A DNA stretch of 64,000 nt from Burkholderiales bacterium 70-64 (GCA_001898645.1 MKUQ01000012.1:1-64000); one strand, 5' to 3'. Positions 19,663 through 29,083 are shown, counted from the first letter of the stretch. Numbers and translations are program-made. Notes: generated by a model not told the origin, from the letters alone.

Positions 19663-20898
19663 TCACACGCGGCGCAGCACCAGGGTGCCGTTGGTGCCGC
19701 CGAACCCGAACGAGTTCTTCATCGCCACCTCGATCTCGAGATCGCGCGCGGTGTTCGCGCAGTAGTCGAGGTCGCACTCGGGGTCCTGCTGGAAGATGTT
19801 GATCGTCGGCGGCGACACCTGGTGGTGGATCGCCAGCGCGGCGAACACCGTCTCGATGCCGCCGGCACCGCCCAGCAGATGCCCGGTCATCGACTTGGTG
19901 GAGTTGACCACCAGCCGGCGCGCCGCCGCCTCGCCCAGGGCGACCTTGATCGCCTCGGTCTCGTTGCGGTCGCCGAGCGGCGTGGAGGTGCCGTGCGCGT
20001 TCAGGTAGTCGATGTCCTCGGGCGCGACGCGCGCATCGCGCAGCGCCGCGAGCATGCAGCGGCGCGGGCCGTCCATGTCGGGCGCGGTGATGTGGTGCGC
20101 ATCGGCGCTCATGCCGAAGCCGACCACCTCGGCATAGATTCTCGCGCCGCGCCGGCGGGCGTGCTCGTACTCCTCGAGCATCATCACTCCGGCACCCTCG
20201 CCGAGCACGAAGCCGTCGCGGTCGCGGTCCCAGGGGCGGCTCGCGGTAGCCGGATCGTCGTTGCGCGTGGACAGGGCGCGCGCCGCGCAGAACCCGCCCA
20301 GCCCGAGCGGCGAGATGGTCGCCTCGGAGCCGCCGGCGAGGATGGCGTCGGCGTCGCCGTAGCCGATCAGCCGGCTGGCGTCGCCGATGCAGTGCAGGCC
20401 GGTGGTGCAGGCGCTGACGATGGCGTAGTTCGGCCCCTTGAGCCCGCTCATGATCGACATCTGGCCCGAGATCATGTTGATGATCGAGCCCGGCACGAAG
20501 AACGGCGACACCCGCCGCACGCCGCGTGAGACCAGCTCGGCGTGGGTTTCCTCGATGAGCGGCAACCCGCCGATGCCCGAGCCGATGATCACGCCGATGC
20601 GCTCGGCATTGGCCTCGCTGACCTCGATGCCGCTGTCGCGCAGCGCCTGCAGGCCCGCGGCGATGCCGTAGTGCACGAAGGTGTCGAAGTGCCGCGCCTC
20701 CTTGGCCGGCATGTACTGCGCGACGTCGAAGTCGCGCACCTCGCCGGCGATGCGCGTCGGGAACGCCGAGACATCGAAACGGGTGATGGTCGAGATGCCC
20801 GAGCGCCCGGCAACCAGGTTGCCCCAGGCGGTCGAGACATCGTTGCCGACCGGGCTCACGATGCCCAGCCCGGTGATCACGACGCGGCGCCGGCTCAC
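19663..20898 (-). CDS. fabF: Beta-ketoacyl-ACP synthase II
   Basis: A 411-residue condensing enzyme that elongates acyl-ACP with malonyl-ACP. The active-site Cys164 lies in [14 protein letters not shown]; the two catalytic histidines lie in [12 protein letters not shown] and [14 protein letters not shown], and the Gly-rich [13 protein letters not shown] closes the protein. It follows acpP by 75 bp. Length and order are standard. Confidence 0.97.
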   Translation of the reverse strand: MSRRRVVITGLGIVSPVGNDVSTAWGNLVAGRSGISTITRFDVSAFPTRIAGEVRDFDVAQYMPAKEARHFDTFVHYGIAAGLQALRDSGIEVSEANAERIGVIIGSGIGGLPLIEETHAELVSRGVRRVSPFFVPGSIINMISGQMSIMSGLKGPNYAIVSACTTGLHCIGDASRLIGYGDADAILAGGSEATISPLGLGGFCAARALSTRNDDPATASRPWDRDRDGFVLGEGAGVMMLEEYEHARRRGARIYAEVVGFGMSADAHHITAPDMDGPRRCMLAALRDARVAPEDIDYLNAHGTSTPLGDRNETEAIKVALGEAAARRLVVNSTKSMTGHLLGGAGGIETVFAALAIHHQVSPPTINIFQQDPECDLDYCANTARDLEIEVAMKNSFGFGGTNGTLVLRRV

Positions 20899-20973
20899 GA
20901 GTGTCGCCTTGCGTAGTTAGGCACGGGTGCTCCCTGTTCGCGGCCGGGCGCGGCCCGGGCGCGCGCGATGCGG

Positions 20974-21213
20974 TCAGGCCTTGGAGTGTGCCTTGACGTA
21001 GTCGATGGCCTGCTGGACCGTGGTGATCTTCTCGGCTTCCTCGTCGGGGATCTCGGTCTCGAATTCGTCTTCGAGCGCCATCACCAGCTCGACCGTATCG
21101 AGGGAATCGGCACCGAGGTCGTCGACGAAGGACGACTCGTTCTTGATGTCGGCCTCATTCACGCCGAGTTGCTCGGCCACGATCTTCTTGACGCGCTGTT
21201 CGATGTTTTCCAT
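20974..21213 (-). CDS. acpP: Acyl carrier protein
   Basis: A 79-residue acidic helical protein that carries acyl chains on a phosphopantetheine arm attached to Ser in the DSL motif ([17 protein letters not shown]). It begins [18 protein letters not shown]. An AGGAGCC ribosome site precedes it, and a likely promoter lies about 65 bp upstream, so it may be transcribed apart from fabG. Confidence 0.98.
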   Translation of the reverse strand: MENIEQRVKKIVAEQLGVNEADIKNESSFVDDLGADSLDTVELVMALEDEFETEIPDEEAEKITTVQQAIDYVKAHSKA

Positions 21214-21278
21214 TCAAGGCTCCTGTGTCGCTGCGGTGGCCGTGCGCCTCGCCGTGAGTCCGGGCGGCGCGGCCGGAT

Positions 21279-21284
21279 TGTATA
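21279..21284 (-). promoter_or_regulatory. Candidate -10 box for acpP-fabF
   Basis: Reading the minus strand, TATACA sits in GCTATACAATCC within the 130-bp fabG-acpP gap, about 65 bp upstream of the acpP ATG. No good -35 box is visible at the usual distance, so this is tentative. Confidence 0.4.
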
Positions 21285-21343
21285 GCACTTCGGCCGTGGC
21301 GACCGCCCTGTACCGGCGGCCGATCCGGACGGCCGATGGACGT

Positions 21344-22087
21344 TCACTCCATGTACATCCCGCCGTTGACGTGCAGCGTGACGCCGGTGATGTAGCCTGC
21401 TTGCGGTGAAGCCAGGAAGGCCACGGCCACGGCCACGTCCTCGGGCGTGCCGAGCCGGCCGAGGGGGATCTGCTGCACCAGCGCGGTGGTCTGCTGCTCG
21501 CTGAGCGCGCGCGTCATGTCGGTATCGATGAAGCCCGGCGCCACGCAGTTGACCGTGATGTTGCGGCTGCCCAGCTCGCGCGCCAGGGCGCGGCTCATGC
21601 CGGCCACGCCGGCCTTGGCGGCGGCGTAGTTGGCCTGCCCGGCATTGCCGCTGGCGCCCACCACCGAGGTGATGTTGACGATGCGCCCGAAGCGCGCGCG
21701 CATCATGCCGCGCATGGCCAGCTTCGAAAGACGGAACACCGCGTCCAGGTTGGTCGCGATGACGGCGCTCCATTCGTCGTCCTTCATGCGCATGGCGAGA
21801 TTGTCGCGCGTGATGCCGGCGTTGTTGACCAGGATCGCCAGGCCGCCGCCCTCCTTCTGCAGGGCCTCCAGCAGCGCCTCGCAGCGCGCGGCGTCGGTCA
21901 CGTCGAGCACCTCGCCGCGCCCGCGCACGCCCGCCTGCGCCAGGGCGGCCGAGATCGCCTGCGCGCCCGCCTCCGAGGTGGCGGTGCCGACCACGGTGGC
22001 GCCCTGGCGCCCCAGCTCGAGCGCGATGGCGCGGCCGATGCCGCGCGATGCGCCGGTGACCAGGGCCAGTCGATCGGTGAGGCTCAT
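21344..22087 (-). CDS. fabG: 3-oxoacyl-ACP reductase
   Basis: A 247-residue short-chain dehydrogenase that reduces 3-oxoacyl-ACP with NADPH. The nucleotide-binding TGASRGIGRAIA, the NNAG motif, the catalytic serine in VNITSVVGASGN and the Y-x3-K motif in ANYAAAKAG are present. A strong AGGAGGAGA site precedes the ATG. A 100-bp gap separates it from fabD. Confidence 0.97.
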   Translation of the reverse strand: MSLTDRLALVTGASRGIGRAIALELGRQGATVVGTATSEAGAQAISAALAQAGVRGRGEVLDVTDAARCEALLEALQKEGGGLAILVNNAGITRDNLAMRMKDDEWSAVIATNLDAVFRLSKLAMRGMMRARFGRIVNITSVVGASGNAGQANYAAAKAGVAGMSRALARELGSRNITVNCVAPGFIDTDMTRALSEQQTTALVQQIPLGRLGTPEDVAVAVAFLASPQAGYITGVTLHVNGGMYME

Positions 22088-22187
22088 GGCCGTCTCCTCC
22101 TGCTGTGGGGCTTGCCGCTGCCCGGATGCGCGGGCCTGGGGGCCTGTCGAAGTCGAATCGAGCCCGCGCCGCTCGTGCGCCCGCCGT

Positions 22188-23126
22188 TCACGCGCCCGCC
22201 GCGAGGGCGGCCGCGAGCGAGGCCGGATCGTGGACCGCCGCCACCTCGAGCGTACGGTCGATGCGCGGGACCAGCCCCGCGAGCACCTTGCCGGGCCCGA
22301 ACTCGATGACGCGGGTGACGCCGAGCGCCTTCAGGCGCTGCACCACCTCGACCCAGCGCACCGGCCCCCAGGCCTGGCGTACCAGGGCGTCGCGGATGCG
22401 CGCCGGATCGGTCTCCACGGCCACGTCGACGTTGTTGACCAGCGGCACCTGCGGCGCACTCAGCGTGACCCCGGCCAGGGCGAGCGCCAGCCGCTCGCCG
22501 GCCGGGCGCAGCAGCGACGAATGGAACGGCGCCGACACCGACAGGGGCAGCGCGCGCTTGGCGCCCAGCGCCTTGGCGCGCGCGCAGGCGCGCTCGACCG
22601 CGCCCTTGTGGCCGGCGATGACCACCTGCGCGGGTGCGTTGTAGTTGGCCGGCTCGACGACCTCGCCGGGCGATGCCTCGCACGCCTCGCGGCAGGCCTG
22701 GCGCACCGCCTCGTCGTCGAGCCCGAGGATGGCCGCCATGCCGCCCTCGCCGACCGGCACCGCCTCCTGCATGGCCTGGGCGCGCAGGCGTACCAGGCGC
22801 AGCGCGTCGTCGACCTCGAGCGCGCCGGCCACTGCCAGCGCGGTGTACTCGCCGAGGCTGTGGCCGGCCACGGCCGCCGGGGCGCCGCCGCCGGCCTCGC
22901 GCCATGCCAGCCAGCAGGCATAGCCCGCCACCAGCATGGCCGGCTGGGTGTTGACCGTGAGCGACAGGGCGTCGGCCGGCCCCTGCGCGATCAGCGTCGA
23001 CAGCGGCTCGCCCAGCGCCGCGTCGGCCTGGCGCAGCAGCGCCTGCACCGCCGCCGAACCGGAGAAGCCGTCGAGCATGCCGACCGACTGCGAGCCCTGC
23101 CCCGGAAACACGAATGCCGTCGTCAT
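22188..23126 (-). CDS. fabD: Malonyl-CoA:ACP transacylase
   Basis: A 312-residue enzyme that loads malonate onto ACP. It begins [17 protein letters not shown], carries the active-site Ser90 in VAGHSLGEYTAL, and has the catalytic histidine in SVSAPFHSSLL and the VNNVDV segment. Its ATG overlaps the fabH stop by one base. Confidence 0.96.
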   Translation of the reverse strand: MTTAFVFPGQGSQSVGMLDGFSGSAAVQALLRQADAALGEPLSTLIAQGPADALSLTVNTQPAMLVAGYACWLAWREAGGGAPAAVAGHSLGEYTALAVAGALEVDDALRLVRLRAQAMQEAVPVGEGGMAAILGLDDEAVRQACREACEASPGEVVEPANYNAPAQVVIAGHKGAVERACARAKALGAKRALPLSVSAPFHSSLLRPAGERLALALAGVTLSAPQVPLVNNVDVAVETDPARIRDALVRQAWGPVRWVEVVQRLKALGVTRVIEFGPGKVLAGLVPRIDRTLEVAAVHDPASLAAALAAGA

Positions 23127-24106
23127 CACATCTGCACCAGTACTGCGCCCCAGGTGAAGCCGCCGCCCACGCCTTCCATCAGCACCCGCTGACCCGGGCG
23201 AATGCGTCCGTCGCGCACCGCGACGTCGAGGGCGAGGGGAATGGAGGCGGCCGAAGTGTTGGCGTGCAGGTCCACGGTGACGATCACCTTGTCCGCCGGC
23301 ACCCCGAGCCGGCGCGCCGTGGCCTGCATGATGCGCACGTTGGCCTGGTGCGGGATCAGCCAGTCGATGTCGTTCACCGTCAGGCCGCACGCAGCCATGG
23401 TCTCGCGGGCCACCGAATCGAGCACCGAGACGGCCAGCTTGAACACCGCCTGGCCGTCCATGGTGAGGAAGGGGTAGCCGGTGATCGAGCCCCCGGCCAC
23501 GTGGCCGGCGGTGCGCAGGATGCTCTCGTGGCGGCCGTCGGCGTGCAGCCTGGCTGCCAGCACGCCCGGCCGCTCGTCGGCGGCCAGCACGATGGCGCCG
23601 GCGCCGTCGCCGAACAGCACGCAGGTGCCGCGGTCGTTCCAGTCGAGGATGCGCGAGAACACCTCGGCGCCGATCACCAGCGCGCGATGCGCCAGGCCGG
23701 TGCGGATCATCGAGTCGGCCACCGCCGCGGCATAGGCGAACCCGCTGCATACCGCCTGCACGTCGAAGGCCGCCCCGCCCGGCGCGCCGAGCGCCTTCTG
23801 CACCAGGCAGGCGGTGCTCGGGAAGACGAAGTCGGGCGTGGAGGTGGCCACGATGATGAGGTCGATGTCGGCGGGCGCCAGGCCGGCCGACTCGAGCGCG
23901 CGCCGCGCCGCCTCGATCGCCAGCTGGCTGCTCGCCACGCCCTCGTCGGCGATGTGGCGCTGGCGGATGCCGGTGCGCTCGACGATCCACTCGTCGGAGC
24001 TCTCGATGCCGCGCCCGGCCAGCTGTCGCACGAGGTCGTCGTTGGTGAGCACGCGCGGCGGCAGGTAGCTGCCGGTGCCGACGATGCGGGAATGGGGAAG
24101 CGTCAT
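23126..24106 (-). CDS. fabH: Beta-ketoacyl-ACP synthase III
   Basis: A 326-residue enzyme that starts fatty-acid synthesis by condensing acetyl-CoA with malonyl-ACP. Catalytic Cys120 lies in [11 protein letters not shown], His in [12 protein letters not shown] and Asn in [12 protein letters not shown]. Start and stop both touch neighbours (plsX overlap of 4 bp, fabD overlap of 1 bp). Confidence 0.97.
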   Translation of the reverse strand: MTLPHSRIVGTGSYLPPRVLTNDDLVRQLAGRGIESSDEWIVERTGIRQRHIADEGVASSQLAIEAARRALESAGLAPADIDLIIVATSTPDFVFPSTACLVQKALGAPGGAAFDVQAVCSGFAYAAAVADSMIRTGLAHRALVIGAEVFSRILDWNDRGTCVLFGDGAGAIVLAADERPGVLAARLHADGRHESILRTAGHVAGGSITGYPFLTMDGQAVFKLAVSVLDSVARETMAACGLTVNDIDWLIPHQANVRIMQATARRLGVPADKVIVTVDLHANTSAASIPLALDVAVRDGRIRPGQRVLMEGVGGGFTWGAVLVQM

Positions 24107-25125
24107 GGCGATTCGGTTCGAGGTTGATGCGGCAGGGCATCGGCGATGCGCTGCACGAGCCCGTTGCGTATCGCATCATAGGCGCGGCGCAGCGCGAACT
24201 CGAATGCGTAGGCGTCGGCCGAGCCGTGGCTCTTGATGACCACGCCGCGCAGGCCCACCAGGCTGGCGCCGTTGTAGCGGCGGTGGTCGAGGCGGCGCTT
24301 CAGGCGCCGCAGCACCGGGAACGAGAGCAGCGCCACCAGGCGGGTGAACACGTGGCGCTCGTACTCCTCGCGGATGAAGCCGGCGAGCATGCGCGCCAGC
24401 CCTTCGGAAGTCTTGAGCGCGACGTTGCCGACGAAGCCGTCGCACACCACGACATCGGTGGTGCCCTCGTAGATGTCGTTGCCTTCCACGTTGCCCTGGA
24501 AGTTCAGCCCGCTCGTGCGCAGCAGCTCGGCGGCCTGCTTGACCGCGTCGTTGCCCTTGATCACCTCCTCGCCGATGTTCAGCAGGCCGATCGAGGGGCG
24601 CTCCTTGCCCTCGAGCACGGTGACCAGGGCCGAGCCCATGGCGGCGAACTGCAGCAGGTGCTGCACCTCGCAATCGACGTTGGCGCCCAGGTCGAGCATG
24701 GTGGTGGTGCCGCCGCGCTGGTTGGGCAGCTGGGTGGCGATGGCCGGCCGGTCGATGCCCTCGAGCATCTTCAGCACGAAGCGCGAGATCGCCATCAGCG
24801 CTCCGGTGTTGCCGGCGCTCACGCAGCCGTCGGCCTCGCCGTTCTTGACCAGGTCGATGGCCACGCGCATCGAGGAGTTGCGCTTGCCGCGCAGCGCCGT
24901 GGCCGGGGGATCGTCCATCGTCACCACCTCGGCGGCGTGACGGATCTCGATGCGAGCGGGGTCGGCGGGACGCGCCCGGGCGAGCGCCTGCTCGATCGCG
25001 TCCTGGCCGCCGACCAGCAGCAGGCGCACGTCGGGCGTACGCGCGAGGAAGCCGAGCGCGGCCGGGATGGTCACCGCCAGCCCGTGGTCCCCGCCCATGC
25101 AATCGATCGCGATGCGGACCGTCAC
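24103..25125 (-). CDS. plsX: Phosphate acyltransferase PlsX
   Basis: About 340 residues; makes acyl-phosphate from acyl-ACP for phospholipid synthesis. It contains [12 protein letters not shown] at the start, [35 protein letters not shown] and the [12 protein letters not shown] segment. I place the start at a GTG at 25125 because family members begin [13 protein letters not shown]; another GTG at 25164 would add 13 residues, and neither has a clear ribosome site. It lies in the rpmF-plsX-fabH order conserved from E. coli. Confidence 0.93.
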   Translation of the reverse strand: MTVRIAIDCMGGDHGLAVTIPAALGFLARTPDVRLLLVGGQDAIEQALARARPADPARIEIRHAAEVVTMDDPPATALRGKRNSSMRVAIDLVKNGEADGCVSAGNTGALMAISRFVLKMLEGIDRPAIATQLPNQRGGTTTMLDLGANVDCEVQHLLQFAAMGSALVTVLEGKERPSIGLLNIGEEVIKGNDAVKQAAELLRTSGLNFQGNVEGNDIYEGTTDVVVCDGFVGNVALKTSEGLARMLAGFIREEYERHVFTRLVALLSFPVLRRLKRRLDHRRYNGASLVGLRGVVIKSHGSADAYAFEFALRRAYDAIRNGLVQRIADALPHQPRTESP

Positions 25126-25236
25126 GACAGTGGCGCCGCCGCGGGCGGCGCGTCCGGCCCCCACCGGCGAGGCAGGGCGGAGCCGGTGCGGTGTCGGGGC
25201 TGCAAGATCGCTACGCGGCGCAGGCGCGGGCCGGAA

Positions 25237-25419
25237 TTACTCGTCGGCCTTGGTCTTCAGGATCTTGCGGCCGCGGTAGAAGCCGTTGGGACTGACGTGA
25301 TGGCGCAGGTGAACTTCCCCGCTCGTCGGCTCGACCGCCAGCGGCGGCTGCGCGAGGAAGTCGTGCGCGCGGTGCATGCCGCGCTTGGACGGCGACTTCT
25401 TGTTTTGCTGGACGGCCAT
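25237..25419 (-). CDS. rpmF: 50S ribosomal protein L32
   Basis: A 60-residue basic protein beginning [20 protein letters not shown], the L32 hallmark, and ending [14 protein letters not shown]. It lacks the zinc-binding Cys motif, as usual for proteobacterial L32. An AGGAG site precedes the ATG and a consensus -10 box lies about 25 bp upstream. Confidence 0.97.
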   Translation of the reverse strand: MAVQQNKKSPSKRGMHRAHDFLAQPPLAVEPTSGEVHLRHHVSPNGFYRGRKILKTKADE

Positions 25420-25442
25420 GAATCACTCCTGAACAATCGAGC

Positions 25443-25448
25443 ATTATA
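25443..25448 (-). promoter_or_regulatory. -10 box (TATAAT) for rpmF-plsX-fab
   Basis: The minus strand reads TATAAT, a perfect -10 hexamer, 24 bp before the rpmF ATG. The -35 region is weak and overlaps the TGCTAT repeats described for 25448-25541, which would suit a regulated promoter. Confidence 0.6.
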
Positions 25449-25541
25449 GCAATGACCGATAGCAGGTGCTATAGCGATTGCTCTCTGTAGAGCCGCCACT
25501 GCAACTGCCAGACCGATAGCAACGCTACTGCTGGCAGTTGC
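25448..25541. repeat. Nested palindromes and direct repeats upstream of rpmF
   Basis: This 94-bp stretch between yceD and rpmF holds several symmetric units. ATAGCA-GG-TGCTAT (25459-25472) is nested inside AGCAAT (25448-25453) and ATTGCT (25477-25482). GACCGATAGCA occurs twice as a direct repeat (25454-25464, 25511-25521). A perfect 11-bp inverted repeat (25501-25511 with 25531-25541) begins four bases after the yceD stop codon. GCTCT-CTGT-AGAGC makes a small hairpin at 25480-25493. The TGCTAT unit recurs next to the -10 box. It may be a regulator-binding region or an attenuator; no U-tract follows on the minus strand, so a simple terminator is unlikely. Confidence 0.6.
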
Positions 25542-25544
25542 CGT

Positions 25545-26114
25545 TCATGAGCCCGCCTCGTCGTTGCCGCCGCGCAGCCGGCGCAGCGCCGCGAACGGAT
25601 GGGGCCGGCCCGCGCCGTCATCCGGCGCACCCGCCTCTTCGCCGGCGGCACGGTCGCTGCCGCCGGCGCCGCCCGCCGCCCCGGCCGGCAGCTCGCAGCG
25701 TTCGTGGTGCGGCGTCGCGGGCAGGGCCATGATCAGCTCGTCCTCCACCAGGCCGGCCAGGTCGAAGCGCCGCCCGCCGACCAGCACGTCGTACTGGGCG
25801 TCGTCCAGGTCCAGCCGCTCGGCCTGCGCCTCGTCGGCCACCAGCCGGTAGGCGCGCTCGACGGCGAGCGCCGCCGCCACCGGCTCCAGGCAGCGCACGC
25901 AGGCCAGCCGCACCTGGGCGTCGACCGTCAGCATCATGAAATCGTCGGCGCTGCCCTGCGCGCGCTTCACGCGCCACGCCCGCAGCGTCCAGCGCGCCAT
26001 GCCTTCGGGCGCGGCCAGCAGCGTCGCCAGCCGTTGCAGCCGCGCGACGGCGAATTCGCCCGACACCGTGGCGCCGGTGCGCGCGAGCTCGAGCGTATCG
26101 ATCGTGGAGTCCAT
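25545..26114 (-). CDS. yceD: YceD family protein (DUF177)
   Basis: A 189-residue protein with the YceD hallmarks: LACVRCLEPV with a CxxC pair, a DVLVGGRRFDLAGLVEDELIMALP segment, and a second pair region at HHERCE. It is encoded just before rpmF as in E. coli and plants, where the homologue is linked to 23S rRNA accumulation. The start at the ATG for MDSTIDTLEL is supported by family length; the longer open frame is unrelated. The C-terminal part is Gly/Ala-rich and variable. Confidence 0.9.
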   Translation of the reverse strand: MDSTIDTLELARTGATVSGEFAVARLQRLATLLAAPEGMARWTLRAWRVKRAQGSADDFMMLTVDAQVRLACVRCLEPVAAALAVERAYRLVADEAQAERLDLDDAQYDVLVGGRRFDLAGLVEDELIMALPATPHHERCELPAGAAGGAGGSDRAAGEEAGAPDDGAGRPHPFAALRRLRGGNDEAGS

Positions 26115-26225
26115 GGTCCGTGGCCTGTGCTTCCGTATCATAGCGGCTCGACCGGCTCGATCCGCCCTCGCTACCCTGCCCGCCCGCGCCGGCGCGGGCC
26201 CGGCCCCATTCCGACAGACGCCCCG

Positions 26226-26846
26226 GTGACCGACGCTGCCCGCCTGATCCTCGCATCGAGCTCGCGCTATCGTGTCGAGCTGCTCGCCCGGCTCCGGCTG
26301 GCCTTCGTCGTCGAGGCACCCTCGGTCGACGAAACCGCGCACGCGCGCGAGGCGCCGGCGGCGCTCGCCCTGCGGCTGGCCGTGGCCAAGGCGAGCGCCG
26401 TCTCCGCGCGCCATCCGGCGGCGCTGGTGATCGGCTCCGACCAGGTGGCCACGCTCGACGGCACGAGCGCCATCGGCAAGCCCGGCGACCGCGCCGGCGC
26501 ACGCGCGCAGCTGCGCGCCGCCTCGGGGCGCACGATGCATTTCCACACCGCCGTCTGCGCGATGCGTGGGCACGACGGCTACGCCGAGAGCGCCGTGGTG
26601 CCGGCGCGGGTGCGCTTTCGCCGGCTCGACGAGGCCGAGATCGAACGCTATCTCGACCTCGATCAGCCGTGGGACTGCGCCGGCTCGGCCAAGGTCGAGG
26701 GGCTGGGCATCGCCCTCATCGAGGCCGTGGAAACCGACGACCCGACCGCGCTCGTCGGGCTGCCGCTGATCGCGCTCGCCGGCATGCTGCGTCGCGCCGG
26801 CCTGTCGCCGCTGGATGGCTCGATGCGCGCCTCGGGGCAGACCTGA
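26226..26846 (+). CDS. Maf-like nucleotide pyrophosphatase (YceF type)
   Basis: A 206-residue Maf/HAM1-type house-cleaning pyrophosphatase starting at a GTG. It has ILASSSRYRVELLARL, the substrate-binding VDETAH, VIGSDQVATLDG, and KVEGLGIALIEAVETDDPTALVGLPL. Its position divergent from yceD-rpmF supports the YceF subgroup (7-methyl-GTP pyrophosphatase in E. coli). Divergent transcription from yceD leaves 111 bp between them, room for two promoters. Confidence 0.92.
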   Translation: MTDAARLILASSSRYRVELLARLRLAFVVEAPSVDETAHAREAPAALALRLAVAKASAVSARHPAALVIGSDQVATLDGTSAIGKPGDRAGARAQLRAASGRTMHFHTAVCAMRGHDGYAESAVVPARVRFRRLDEAEIERYLDLDQPWDCAGSAKVEGLGIALIEAVETDDPTALVGLPLIALAGMLRRAGLSPLDGSMRASGQT

Positions 26847-26848
26847 TC

Positions 26849-27640
26849 GTGCCCGGATACCCTCCGGCTGCCGCCGCCTCCGGCGCCCCTGCCGCCCCTG
26901 GCGCTTCCGCGGCTCCCGGCACGCTGTGGCTGATCCCCACGCCCCTGGGCGCCGCCAGCGATCCCCGCCGTGCGCTGCCCGCCGAGACGCTGGCGGCGAT
27001 CGAGCCGCTCGACTACTTCATCGTCGAGAACGCCCGCAGCGCGCGTGCCTTCCTCAAGGCGGCCGGCACGCGCGCGCCGCTGCAGGCGCTCGAGCTGCGC
27101 GAGCTCAACGAGCACACGCCCCCCTCGGCCCTGCCGGCGCTGCTCGCGCCGCTGCGCGCCGGGCGCGATGCCGGGCTGCTCTCGGAGGCCGGAGCGCCGG
27201 CGATCGCCGACCCGGGCGCGGCCCTGGTGGCCGCCGCCCACGCGGCCGGGATCCGCGTGCGGCCGCTCATCGGGCCGAGCGCGCTGCTGCTCGCACTGAT
27301 GGCTTCGGGGCTGAACGGGCAGCGCTTCGCCTTCGTCGGCTACGTCCCGGCCCAGGCCGAGGCGCGCCTGCAGCGCCTGCGCGAGATCGAGCGGCGCTCG
27401 GCGCGCGAGGACGAAACCGCGCTGATCATCGAGACCCCCTACCGCAACCAGGCGCTGCTCGAGGCCGCCCTGCAGGTGCTCGCCCCCGACACCCGGCTGC
27501 TGGTCGCCGGCGACCTGAGCCTGCCCACCGAGCGGATCGTGCTCGACACGGTGGCGGGCTGGCGCCGGGCGAGGCGCGAGCTGCCGCGCGTGCCCACCGT
27601 CTTCGCCCTGCAGGCGAGCCCGCTGGCACGGCGGCGCTGA
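26849..27640 (+). CDS. SAM-dependent methyltransferase, tetrapyrrole-methylase fold (RsmI-like)
   Basis: A 263-residue protein starting at GTG two bases after the maf stop. After a Pro/Ala-rich lead it reads GTLWLIPTPLGA, then DYFIVENARSARAFLKA, GRDAGLLSEAGAPAIADPGA and RPLIGPSALLLALMASGLNGQRFAFVGYVP. This is the RsmI layout (16S rRNA 2'-O-methyltransferase), but the first motif is divergent. It probably belongs to the second RsmI-like group that often sits beside maf in betaproteobacteria; the target RNA or substrate is not certain. A strong hairpin begins at its stop codon. Confidence 0.82.
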   Translation: MPGYPPAAAASGAPAAPGASAAPGTLWLIPTPLGAASDPRRALPAETLAAIEPLDYFIVENARSARAFLKAAGTRAPLQALELRELNEHTPPSALPALLAPLRAGRDAGLLSEAGAPAIADPGAALVAAAHAAGIRVRPLIGPSALLLALMASGLNGQRFAFVGYVPAQAEARLQRLREIERRSAREDETALIIETPYRNQALLEAALQVLAPDTRLLVAGDLSLPTERIVLDTVAGWRRARRELPRVPTVFALQASPLARRR

Positions 27641-27679
27641 AAACGTGTGAGGGAATCCACGATTCCTTCACACGTTTTC
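27639..27679. terminator. Bidirectional hairpin between convergent genes (short form of the 123-bp element)
   Basis: A 19-bp stem (27639-27657 with 27661-27679) with one G.T pair and a 3-nt loop. It begins in the stop codon of the methyltransferase gene and ends 15 bp before the sppA stop. The stem contains ACGTGTGA-GGAATC, the same sequence as the outer arms of the elements at 34483 and 48870. T-rich and A-rich ends make it a plausible terminator for both strands. Confidence 0.8.
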
Positions 27680-27693
27680 GGGAGGCCGGTCGT

Positions 27694-28692
27694 TCAACGC
27701 AGATGAAAGGAGGAGGAGGCCCGCAGCGCGGTCGCCATGGTCTCGCCCAGGCTCGCGCCGAAGCGGCGCGCCAGGCGTTCGGCGAGGTTCTTGCGGGCGG
27801 AGAAGTCGACCACCTCCTCGGCCTTGATGACGTCGCGCGCGACCGAATCGACCGTCCCGAGCCCGTCGCTCAGGCCGATCTCGATGCTGCGCGCGCCGGT
27901 CCAGACCAGGCCGGAGAACAGGTCGGGAACGTCCTTCAGGCGCTCGCCGCGGCCGCGGCGCACCACGTCGATGAACTGCTGGTGGATCTCGTCGAGCATC
28001 GATTGCGCGTACTGCCGCTGCTCTTCGGGCAGCGGCGAGAAGCTGTCGAGAAACCCCTTGTTGCGTCCCGAGGTGATCAGGCGGCGCTCGACGCCGAGCT
28101 TGTCCATGGTGCCGACGAAACCGAAGCCGTCCATCAGCACGCCGATCGAGCCCACCAGGCTGGCCTTGTCGACGTAGATGCGGTCGGCGGCCGCAGCCAC
28201 GTAATAGCCGCCCGAAGCGCAGACCTCCTCGACCACCGCGTACAGCGGCGTGTCGGGGTACTTGGCGCGCAGGCGCCGGATCTCGTCGGCGATCATGCCC
28301 GCCTGCACCGGGCTGCCGCCGGGGCTGTTGATGCGCAGCACGATGCCGGCGGTGTTGTGGTCCTCGAAGGCGCTGCGCAGCGAGGCGATGATGTCTTCGG
28401 CCGAGGCCTCGCTCTCGGCGGCGATCACGCCGTCGAGATCGACCAGCGCGGTGTGCCGGCCCACGCTCACCTTGGCATCGCGCACCAGCCAGCCCCCGGC
28501 CACCAGCAGCGCGGCCGCCAGCCACGCGAAGGTGAGCAGCTTGAAGAAGATCCCCCAGCGCCGCGCACGCCGCTTCTCCTGCAGCGTGCCCAGCAGCAGC
28601 TTCTCGAGCACCTCGCGCTGCCAGCGGGCATCCATCGCCTCCGGGCGCGCACCCGTGTTTCCCGCGCCGGCCGGCGCGTCTGCATCATTCAT
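27694..28692 (-). CDS. sppA: Signal peptide peptidase SppA, short form (S49)
   Basis: A 332-residue membrane-bound serine protease that degrades released signal peptides or other membrane peptides. A single transmembrane helix lies at about residues 50-70. The Ser-Lys dyad fits S160 in EEVCASGGYYVAAAADRI and K212 in LITSGRNKG, with the same 52-residue separation as in the short Bacillus SppA. Substrate-groove motifs INSPGGSPVQAG and KASLVGSIGVL are present. The ATG overlaps the Rieske gene stop by 8 bp. Confidence 0.93.
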   Translation of the reverse strand: MNDADAPAGAGNTGARPEAMDARWQREVLEKLLLGTLQEKRRARRWGIFFKLLTFAWLAAALLVAGGWLVRDAKVSVGRHTALVDLDGVIAAESEASAEDIIASLRSAFEDHNTAGIVLRINSPGGSPVQAGMIADEIRRLRAKYPDTPLYAVVEEVCASGGYYVAAAADRIYVDKASLVGSIGVLMDGFGFVGTMDKLGVERRLITSGRNKGFLDSFSPLPEEQRQYAQSMLDEIHQQFIDVVRRGRGERLKDVPDLFSGLVWTGARSIEIGLSDGLGTVDSVARDVIKAEEVVDFSARKNLAERLARRFGASLGETMATALRASSSFHLR

Positions 28693-29083
28693 CGATTCGT
28701 CCCGAAGCCCCCGGCCGGCCGGGACGCCGCAGCGCGACCCGCACCCTGCCCTCGTGTTCCTCGCAGTGCAGCGCCTGCAGCGCCGCCCCTGCGCACGGTC
28801 CCGCCACGCAGCGCCCGCTGTCCGCCTCGAACAGCGCGCCGTGCATGGCGCACACCAAGTATAGGCCCGCCTCGTCGAAGAAACGCCCGGGCAGCCAGTC
28901 GAGCTCGGCGCGCTGATGGGCGCAGCGATTGAGGAAGGCATGGGCGCGCCCGTCGAAGCGCACCACGAAGGCCGCTTCGCCGCGCTCGCCCGGCACGGCG
29001 GCCGGCAGCTCGAAGCGCACCCCTTCGCCGCCGTCGGTCAGCGCCGGCGAGGCGCACACGTCGATCCATGGGTCCGGCGTCAC
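28685..29083 (-). CDS. Rieske [2Fe-2S] ferredoxin-like protein
   Basis: A 132-residue single-domain Rieske protein starting at a GTG that overlaps the HAD gene stop. The cluster ligands are C54/H56 in NRCAHQR and C78/H81 in VCAMHGALFE. No signal peptide or membrane segment, so a soluble cytoplasmic electron carrier is likely. It is found between sppA and the HAD-rluC pair in many Burkholderiales, but its partner is unknown. Confidence 0.9.
   Translation of the reverse strand: MTPDPWIDVCASPALTDGGEGVRFELPAAVPGERGEAAFVVRFDGRAHAFLNRCAHQRAELDWLPGRFFDEAGLYLVCAMHGALFEADSGRCVAGPCAGAALQALHCEEHEGRVRVALRRPGRPGASGRIDE

Noticed and set aside
22100-22187. Similarity between the fabD-fabG gap and the bases just before the repeat at 48870
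   Set aside because: A short match (CTGTCG, AGCCCG with similar spacing) exists but with many mismatches and no palindrome; it is too weak to call a repeat family.
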